From contig JABYQS010000004.1 in the NCBI GenBank assembly GCA_022592435.1, positions 1 through 64,000 of the forward strand: DNA of 64,000 nucleotides, given 5' to 3'. Below the pieces are notes generated by a model. The model worked only from the letters and a program-made list of their open reading frames with translations, did not search any database and had not been told where the DNA came from. The translations under genes and the position numbers were made by a program. This DNA is from Cerioporus squamosus. Its lineage: Eukaryota; Basidiomycota; Agaricomycetes; Polyporales; Polyporaceae. This document shows positions 58,087-64,000 of this stretch, piece by piece. Every line of letters begins with the position of its first letter. Position 1 is the stretch's first letter.

Positions 58087-61000
58087 ATGACCACAGAGCC
58101 AAATCCGACGCCCGATTCCACCGACAACCCGCCATCTGCCCCCCGTCCCAATCCGCCCATGACGATCTCCCACCCGCCGAAGAAGAAGCGGGTCGACGAC
58201 CACGCAGCCCTCGCCCCCGACATCGGCCTCAAGCCCGTCCAGCTCCAGCGCAGGCGTGTCTGGCGTGCATGTGAATCATGCAGGTGAGTTCCTCTTCCCC
58301 AATGATCGTCGCTGCCCACTATGTCCTCCCCGCCGCCTCCGTTCCGGCCCTTCTTCGTCCACTCCTTCGCCCCCGTTCCCAGGCTACATCTGATCGCCCT
58401 ACCCGCTTCCGTCTCCAGGCGCAAGAAGATCAAGTGCGACGGCACCGAGCCCACATGCTCCCAGTGCGCCGCCTCCAAGAGCCAGTGTACGTGGTTACAG
58501 ACCAAGGACAGAGCAGCCTTGAGCAGACAGTGCGTACCCGTTATATCCTCCCCCGCCGCCCCCGCCTCGCGTGCTCAACCACACCCCCAGTTATGTCCAG
58601 GAGCTCGAGGCCCGTCTCCTCCACATGGAGAACCTCTTCCAGCAGCTCGCACCCATCCTCGACCAGGTAGGCCAAACCACCGGCCTCGACCTCACCGCAC
58701 TCGCCTCCGCTGCCCATCAGCAAGCATCCTCCTCATCCGGGCCACCCGCAGGCCCCTCACTCTCAGAGACCATGCAGTCCTTCCTCCCCCGTATCCGGGA
58801 GGGGCAGCTCCTCCAGAACGGCGCCGACAGCCGCAGCACGAGCGGCCAGGGGTCCGACCAGGACGACCCGGCGATTAAGATTGAGGATGACGTCTCCGAC
58901 GCCTTCGGACAGCTCGCACTGGACGAGCACGGCCACCTTCATTGGATAGGCAAGTCATCCACCATGACGCTGATTCAGCGACTCCGCGAGGCCACGACGT
59001 CCCCACTGCACCGCGTGTCTCCCATGGAGGAGGACCCGCTTGCGCCTGGGCCAAGCGTGAACAAGCTGTACTTCCCTGCAAGCGTGTTCTTTGGCAAGGT
59101 CAGGGCGCTCCCGCAACCGGAAGAAGTCGAGTATCCTGAGCGCGACCTTGCAGACAAACTCGTGCGTGTTTTCAGTTCCCTCCGTACGTGTTTGGCGTGG
59201 ATGCGTGCTGACTAGGACGGCGTTAGGTCGATGCGTACTTTGCACGTTTCCACTTCTTGATGCCCGTGCTCGACAAACCGGACTTCGTGCGCCGGTATCG
59301 ATACCTCATGGACCACCAAGACGATACTCACTTCGTCCGGTCCAATACGGCATTCGTGGCCCTCGTGTGTTCCGTATTCGCTGTGGCATCTCGCTTCGTG
59401 GAGGATCCACGCCTGGCAGGGTCAGATAATCACGCGGACGAGTCTGGCATGGGCATGGTATACCATGAACGGTACGTCTCTGCGATTTTCGCGGCGCCTT
59501 CGCGGCATCTGGATGTACTGACTGTTGTCGCATGTCCGATTCAGTGCCCTTATCTTGCACTACATCAGCGGTGCTTCCATGCAAGTCGAACACGTCCAGT
59601 GCTTCTTGCTGATGTCCTCGTTCCTGTGTTCCGTAAATTGCCTCCCGCAGGCGTGGTTGCTTGTGGGACAGGCCGTTCGAGCAGCACAAGACATCGGTCT
59701 TCACGTGAGTAGCCTGTTGTCCATTCTTGACGTCCCGTGCTCAACTGCTGCCGTAAACTAGCGTTCTCCGAGAAGACTCACAATCTCCCCTGTCGAGAAG
59801 GAGACGCGTCGCAAGATCTGGTGGGGCGTGTACACGCTTGACCGGATGCTCGCCCTCGCCCTCGGCCGACCCCTGGCGATCGAAGATGCAGACTGCGACG
59901 TGGAGATCCCCGTCGAGCTCGACGATGAACTACTTCCGCAATACTTCGCAGGCGCTGTCATACCGCAGGGACAGATATCGCTCATGCGTGGGTTCGTCGA
60001 GCTCGTTTCGCTCTACAAGATTGCCGGCCGCGTACTGCGCGAGGTCTACGCCCTGGACAAGACCAAGGACAACCTCGAGATGGACAAGCGTGCAGAGCTC
60101 TATCGGACCGTAGAGGCGCTCGATCGAACCCTGAACCAATGGTGCGAGGACCTGCCCCCGGTCTTCAAGTCGAACCCTACTACGGAGAAGCAGGTGTCCA
60201 TGGCCGCAGTGTTGTGCAGTCATTACTACTCGATCCTGACGACGCTCCACCGCAATTTCGTCCCGGTCAAGGGCGAGCAGCCCTTCGCTCCGAGATCCAC
60301 GGCCAAGGCAGTCTCGACCGCTCGTGCCTGCGTCCGCCTCGCACCCTCCATCAAGAACGTCGTCCCTCCCAGCCACCACCTCGCGTTCTTCATCCAGAAC
60401 CTATTCAGCTCCGCAGTGATTATCCTGCTCTACGCGATGCACACGACGGAACTGCAAGCGTCGCAGGCGGCGCTTGACGAGGCGCGGAGTTGTCTCGCGG
60501 TGCTGGAGTCCTGGGAGGGCCACTGGCCCGGGGCCCGGAAGTGCCGGGAGCTGCTCGACGACCTCACGGCGAAAGCCAGCGAGGCGATCAGGTCCGCCGC
60601 GAATGCCTGCCGCGGGGTTCGACTTCTGAGGCTTCTTCGTATGCACCCTCCGGCACTTCGGCTCAGTCTCCGTCGTCTTCCTCGATGCATCCTGACGGCC
60701 GCTCGCACGTCAACACTGGGTCGATATCCGGCCCTATTCCCGAACGCCTTATCAGAGGCAAGCCTCGGCGAAATCGGTCGCGTGATGTGCCTCTGTCGCC
60801 TCGCAATGCGCACGCCCCATCGCACTTCCGTTCGGACTGTGAGTACTATCTCGCTCGCGCTGCGGCTTCGTGTCTTCCTTCGGGGAGATCAGCCGTTATT
60901 TCCTAGAATGGTACCATGTGATACTGACGTGCGTTGTTCCCCTGCAGCGCTGCGTGCCCGGTCGACGTCCCGAAAACGGCCACATGACGAGGACTTGTTC

Positions 61001-61791
61001 CAGGACCAGTACGGGAACAGCGCTTTGGGACTGCCAAGCTCGTACCCCGGGCGGTCGACGCTGTCTGGGAACATGAGCGCGCACAGCTCGCCTGTGTCTG
61101 CGAACGGCCACCCTTCGCCCCCAGGCATGTCGCAGACATCGATCGACCCTAACGAGACGAGCCCCAACATGATGCAGGCGTCCACATCGTACGTGTCCCC
61201 GCTCAACCTCCCGCGCTCTCCCACGGTGCAGATTCCAGGCCAGCGGTACGACTACGAGTTCGGGATGGGGAGCCCGTCAGACCGGTGGGCGAGCCCCGCA
61301 GTCGACGCGAACGAGCTCAAGTTCTTCCCGTCGGGCTCGGGGTCACAGCAGCAGAGCCAGAACGCGCAGATAAACGCGTCGGCGTACGGGCACGGGCACG
61401 GGCACTCGCGGAGCTACTCGGGGCCGGGCCGTTGCCGGGCCTCGACACGACGTCCCCGTACATCAGCGGGTTCGAAGGGAGCGAGTTTGGCGGCGGCGGG
61501 GGTATGGGCTTCTCGCCCGCACCGCCGACGGGCGGCACGGGCACGACGCCGCCGTCTGCTGGGTTCGCTGCCCCGGGGCTGCCGTTCCACGCACTGGACT
61601 ACATCCGCAATTATAACCCCGCTGCGCCTTCGGGCAGTGCTGGTGCTGGCCCGTCGTATGCGAACGACCAGGAGCAGTATTGGCAGAGTTCGTTTGACTC
61701 GTTCGGCGTGGACCCCGAGATTGCGTTCACGCTCGGGGGCGACTTCACGACGGATGGGTCGGCGCAGCCGTGGGGGAGTGGAGGACAGTGA
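58087..61791 (+). CDS. Zn2Cys6 transcription factor with fungal-specific regulatory domain
   Basis: The N-terminal zinc cluster reads RRVWRACESCRRKKIKCDGT then EPTCSQCAASKSQC (six Cys with CxxCx6C spacing twice), split by a 135-base intron (58284-58418), followed by a coiled coil (YVQELEARLLHMENLFQQLA). The fungal_trans middle domain has AYFARFHFLMPVLDKPDF, VRAAQDIGLH, KIWWGVYTLDRMLALALGRP and HYYSILTTLHRNFVP. The tail is Ser/Pro/Gly-rich with HGHGHGHSRSYSG. The family resembles XlnR-like regulators of plant-wall enzymes, but the target is not known. The frame slips by one base near 60614-60617 and 61420-61431, both in G-runs; with those corrected the protein ends PWGSGGQ. Confidence 0.85.
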
Positions 61792-62914
61792 ACGTCCGAG
61801 ACTTCTTCCCTGGCCATCTTGCCTTCGAGCTCCTTCAACGCTTCCTCGTTTCTGGATTCCTCTTCGACCTCCCATCCTGGCGATGTTGTTCAGTCAGCTC
61901 TCCAACTTCGATCGGGTGACAAGCGGTTTGTATAGCTTTCACCAGTGATCTCTATCCCTATCTCGCGTTTTTCCAGCGTCCTCCGGCTTCTCCCCATCCT
62001 CCCATGCTGTATCATCTGCACCCCCCACCGTCATGCTCGCAGACGCACGCCGTGGCTTGTACAGTATCTTTCATGCCCCCTCACGTGTTATCGTTCACGC
62101 GTTCACGACTTAACCTTACTTATTACCCGCATATGCGCGGTATTGCCTGCTTCCCCTCCTCTACCTCTTCCCGACCCTCTGGAGTGGTCTCGTCACCCGT
62201 CTCCACTTCCTCGTCGTCCTCGCTGTTGATGATATCTCGCACATGCACATTGACGTTGCCCTCGAGTGCTCGTTTGTATACTTACCTGTACGATTTGTTG
62301 ACCCGGCTCGGTACGAGTACAGTACGGATATCTGCCGCATAATGGCTCTGTGTCTCGGATTCCTGTTTCGATGTGTTGGATGTCGGGCGGACGACTCTGT
62401 AGCGGTAGTGACCCCGCGACATGCTATAGCTCCTACGTACCACACTACCAATTGGACGCTTCCTAACGCCTCTCTTCGTTACGCATATGATACTGTACGA
62501 TGTGTTCTTGAATGTATTTCTCTTCTCCTTGAATCTGTACTTGTTCCCGCCGCTCGGCGTGAAGGCATACTTAGTCATATGTTATGCGAATGCCTCAGCC
62601 ACCACCGTGCCCGCCTTGTGACCACGGCGCATCCAAGTCTCCGTGTCTAGTTCGCGGCCGCGATCATGGTTACCAATTCTGGGCATGGTTGCCGCCCCGG
62701 GTAGCCGGTATAGCCGGGCGTGCATTGATATTGAAGTGCGGGGGCGGGGACTGCTGGCTTCCCCCACACTTGTCCTCTCCTGTCTTGAGCTATGGCGACC
62801 CACCCTATTGTCGAGTACACCTCTGCGTCGTCGTGGGCTCTGGTGCGTGCGCTCCCATTTGCGAATGTAAAGGGGAAGTGGACGTGGAATCCTGAACGGT
62901 GCGCGTGCATTTAG
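61792..62914. other. intergenic; holds the unseen first exon of the ACAD gene
   Basis: No family recognised. The start codon of the acyl-CoA dehydrogenase must lie here or the exon at 62915 is first in frame; no convincing ATG-donor pair was found. Confidence 0.4.
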
Positions 62915-64000
62915 ATCGAGGACAAGTTGTCTCCTTTCGCGAAGGAGACTCTTGCGAAGCTCATCAAGTTCCTAGAGGTACGTTGCCTCCCTATGAAGCT
63001 CTTGTGAGCGCATCATCTTCCGTGCGGCTTACCTTGCACTGGTAGGAGGAGGTCTTCCCCGCGGTGCGGGTTGCGCACGCCCAGATTCCTACGGACCCAG
63101 AGACGCGCTGGAAGACCGTCATCCCTGTTGTTGCGGATCTCAAGGTCAAGGCCAAGAAGCTCGGGCTGTGGAACCTCTTCTTGAGCAAGGCGCACTACCC
63201 GCAGTTCGGTGTGCCTCTCACCAACCTCGAGGTACGTCTGCCAATTGGCGTCCTTCTTCCTCCTATTCAAACCTTCGCGGTCTCCGCAGTATGCTGTCAT
63301 GGCAGAAGTCCTTGGACGTGGCGGCCAGCTCGCGTCCGAGTCCGTCAACTGTTCCGCACCGGACACTGGTAACATGGGTACGTGCTGGGTACTGCCATGC
63401 GCACGCTCGCCAGTGACTAATGGAGTTACACGCTGTGTGTAGAGGTGCTCGCACGGTATGCTTCTCCGGAGCAGCAGAAGAAGTGGCTCGTGCCGCTCCT
63501 GAACGGCGAGACTCGGTCTGCGTTCTCCATGACGGAGCGCTTTGGTAGGTTCTTTACCTCAGCGGTTTGCCCAAGCTGACACATACGTCGTAGTCGCGTC
63601 CTCGGACGCCACGAACATCCGGACGACTATCCGCCAGGAGGGCAACGAGATCGTCATCAACGGCCACAAGTGGTACATCAGCGGGGCGGGCGACCCTCGC
63701 TGTGCCCTCCATCTCGTCCTCGGCAAGAGCGACGCGGAGAACTCGGACAAGTACCGCCAGCAGAGCATCGTCATCGTCCCTGCGAACGCTCCTGGTGTCA
63801 AGGTCATCCGCCCCATGGGTGTCTTTGGATACGACGATGCCCCCGAGGGCCACTGCGAGATTATATACGAGAACGTTCGTGTTCCTCTAGAGAACCTCGT
63901 GTACGGCTGGGGCAAAGGCTTCGAGATCATCCAGGGACGTCTTGGGTGAGTCCTCGTCTGCCATGAGCCGTGCGTGGTCCTTACTGAAGGGGGATCTAGC
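62915..64000 (+). CDS. acyl-CoA dehydrogenase, ACAD10/11-like (partial, cut by window edge)
   Basis: FAD-dependent acyl-CoA oxidation enzyme, probably mitochondrial or peroxisomal. Exons seen: 62915-62977, 63045-63231, 63290-63377, 63443-63544 and 63594-63945, with a GTGAGT donor and continuation past the edge. Sequence: [91 protein letters not shown] (FAD/substrate loop), [14 protein letters not shown] and [20 protein letters not shown]. The catalytic Glu region lies beyond the window. All phases agree. Confidence 0.9.

Noticed and set aside
1..64000. CRISPR array, bacterial operon, phage or plasmid features
   Set aside because: No regularly spaced direct repeats; dense spliceosomal introns show a eukaryotic nuclear genome.

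Overview
This is a window of fungal nuclear DNA, most likely from an Agaricomycete (mushroom or polypore-type basidiomycete). The reasons are: almost every gene is split by many introns of about 50-80 bases with GT(R)AGT donors and CAG/TAG acceptors; coding DNA is GC-rich; neighbours are 100-1000 bases apart on mixed strands with no operons; and the families present fit that group (MYND-finger expansion, GH128 glucanase, secreted pepsin-like protease, signal-peptide/one-TM wall protein, Ure2-like GST, Zn2Cys6 regulator). Exon boundaries below were worked out by reading frame and splice signals; no transcript data were available.

Layout. 0-1.3 kb: the end of an unknown gene, then repeat-like DNA with two tRNA-derived (SINE-like) heads. 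1.3-8 kb: MYND protein, ISA2 (Fe-S assembly), SND2/TMEM208 (ER targeting) and a cell-surface one-TM protein. 8-16 kb: an SFR1/Mei5 recombination factor with a very long N-terminal region, an NmrA-like reductase, and the m6A RNA methyltransferase IME4/METTL3. 16-22 kb: Ure2-type GST, GH128 glucanase, PET191, IBA57 and a mitochondrial-type AcpS phosphopantetheinyl transferase. 22-31 kb: ELP2, a DEAD-box-like protein whose catalytic motifs are degenerate, and an RRM protein. 32-42 kb: FMC1, SmF, NC2-beta/Dr1, MAK32-like kinase, LYS5-type phosphopantetheinyl transferase, IVY1-like BAR protein and mitochondrial aspartyl-tRNA synthetase. 43-50 kb: aspartic protease, PAB2/PABPN1 and two tandem MYND paralogues. 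50-64 kb is gene-poor: F-box-like protein, mitochondrial bL19, Zn2Cys6 regulator and an acyl-CoA dehydrogenase cut by the right edge.

How the genes relate. Most are housekeeping, and mitochondrial biogenesis is strongly represented: ISA2 and IBA57 act in the same [4Fe-4S] assembly step, PET191 serves complex IV, FMC1 serves the F1 ATPase, and AspRS and bL19 serve mitochondrial translation. RNA functions form a second theme (IME4, SmF, PAB2, ELP2, the RRM protein and the helicase-like protein). Several pairs share short divergent promoters (PET191/IBA57, PPT2/ELP2, SmF/NC2-beta).

The most unusual item is the 967-residue helicase-like protein at 25.9-29.2 kb. It is built on the eIF4A plan but lacks the residues for ATP binding, hydrolysis and arginine-finger function. 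Other points: in-frame, stop-free 57-base introns, one exactly at the METTL3 active site; GC-AG introns; a 10-base microexon; and about seven one-base frame breaks in otherwise intact genes that look like consensus errors, six of them apparent single-base losses.
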